DNA from: Thermomicrobiales bacterium
GTDB taxonomy: Bacteria; Chloroflexota; Chloroflexia; Thermomicrobiales; UBA6265
Direction of reading: 5' to 3'
Length of the DNA: 13,775 nucleotides
NCBI GenBank assembly: GCA_030446955.1
Contig: JAUJMG010000042.1
Span: 3,593-17,367 of the forward strand
Shown here: positions 13,296-13,775 of the stretch, piece by piece
Layout of the letters: each line of letters begins with the position of its first letter
Position numbering within the stretch: position 1 is the first letter of the stretch
The notes under the pieces: generated by a model
What the model saw: only the letters and a program-made list of their open reading frames with translations
Database searches by the model: none
Told to the model about the DNA's origin: nothing
Program-made: the position numbers and the translations under genes

Positions 13296-13775
13296 TGGCC
13301 GTTCCTCCTGTCGTTCGATCGTGTCCGACCGTAAGGTGCGCGAAGTCAATCCGGTGCTGCCTTGTGCCGTCGATGGTCAGGTCGAAGGGGATTGGCTCGT
13401 CCTCGGGCCCAATGTCAACCAGCGGGAGCCTCCAGTTCAGCCAAGCCCCGTTCACGAGCGGTGCGGCTACCACGAAAGAGTCCTCCGGCAGCCCCCGGTG
13501 GCGCCCGTGTCTGGGAAGATGCCTGTCAAGCTGTGGTAGAAGACCTCTCAATCACCGCCCCGCCGTTGGCCCGTGCGTCCAGTTTCCTGCCGCCCTCGCC
13601 ATCATGGTTGGGGTCGGACTGGATGATGGTCCAATCGATCTTGGAGATGTGCTCGGGCTGACCGGTGTTGCCCAACGCGCGGTAATCCTGGTCAGCTTTG
13701 GCATAGACCTCGACGCCCGTGACATATCCGGTAGCCTCATCCACCGAGTGGAACTCCGAGTGGGCACCCTCGATT
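13279..13775 (-). pseudogene. Partial gene of unknown function broken by two apparent single-base losses
   Basis: I recognise no family. Read leftward from the right edge, the minus strand is coding-like in three consecutive frames. Frame A runs from 13774 to about 13548 (starts IEGAHSEFHSVDEATGYVTG and includes HISKIDWTIIQSDP). The next frame runs from about 13547 to 13495 (EVFYHSLTGIFPDTGATGG). A third runs from about 13496 down to the TGA at 13279 (LPEDSFVVAAPLVNGAWLNW, later PEDEPIPFDLTIDG). In each segment only that frame keeps the high third-position GC. Restoring one G near 13545-13549 (GAGAGG to GAGGAGG) and one in the G5 run at 13492-13496 joins all three into one protein that overlaps the SIMPL start by 17 bp, with the SIMPL ribosome site inside it. 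So this is either a recent pseudogene or an intact gene with two sequencing indels. The 5' end is outside the window. Confidence 0.55.

Noticed and set aside
1..13775. tRNA, rRNA, CRISPR arrays, insertion sequences, riboswitch
   Set aside because: I looked for TTCGA-type T-loops, regularly spaced direct repeats, transposase motifs and long leader structures on both strands and saw none that hold up.

Overview
The window is high-GC bacterial DNA (about two-thirds G+C by eye) with strong G/C preference at third codon positions and frequent GTG and TTG starts. The style of the exported protein near the right edge (Tat-like signal followed by an AQDATPGAGATPG linker), the PIG-L/PfkB/GH4 sugar genes and the KdpD-like sensor kinase fit a Chloroflexota bacterium of the Thermomicrobia/Sphaerobacter type; a high-GC actinomycete is the main alternative. 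This is inference from gene content and base use, without any database search.

Layout. (1) 1-5213, + strand, is a carbohydrate block. It starts with the 3' 2.6 kb of a large, probably secreted PIG-L-type de-N-acetylase that carries two NEW3-like beta-sandwich domains and a CBM9-like domain. A perfect 16-bp hairpin follows, then a tight two-gene unit (13-bp gap) of a PfkB-family sugar kinase and a family-4 (NAD+/Mn2+-type) glycosidase. (2) 5368-5595, - strand, encodes a 75-residue helical protein of unknown function, divergent from (3) 5744-7683, + strand, where a sugar-1-phosphate nucleotidyltransferase overlaps by 4 bp the gene for ribosomal protein L11 methyltransferase (prmA). (4) 7684-8616 is a 933-bp stretch with no convincing gene but several hairpins and dyads. 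(5) 8617-10032, + strand, is a covalent-flavin FAD oxidoreductase of the PCMH/BBE (berberine-bridge-like) type, ended by a 12-bp hairpin. (6) 10033-10497 is non-coding and ends in an AT-rich patch that may hold the promoter of (7) 10498-12372, a membrane sensor histidine kinase (DUF4118-like, GAF, HisKA, HATPase) with no response regulator beside it. (8) 12507-13295, - strand, is an exported SIMPL/DUF541 protein that converges on the kinase. Upstream of it on the same strand, running off the right edge, is a gene of unknown function that reads in three successive frames, explained by two missing single G residues.

How the genes work together. The first block suggests extracellular deacetylation or binding of an amino-sugar glycan, followed by intracellular sugar phosphorylation and redox-type glycoside cleavage, with uptake genes probably just outside the window. 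The nucleotidyltransferase/prmA pair is a translationally coupled two-gene unit. The rest are single-gene transcription units. I see no mobile element, CRISPR array, tRNA or rRNA. The window is mostly ordinary; the best second looks are the PfkB-GH4 pair with no PTS in sight, the two-frameshift gene at the right edge, and the 933-bp gene-free stretch.
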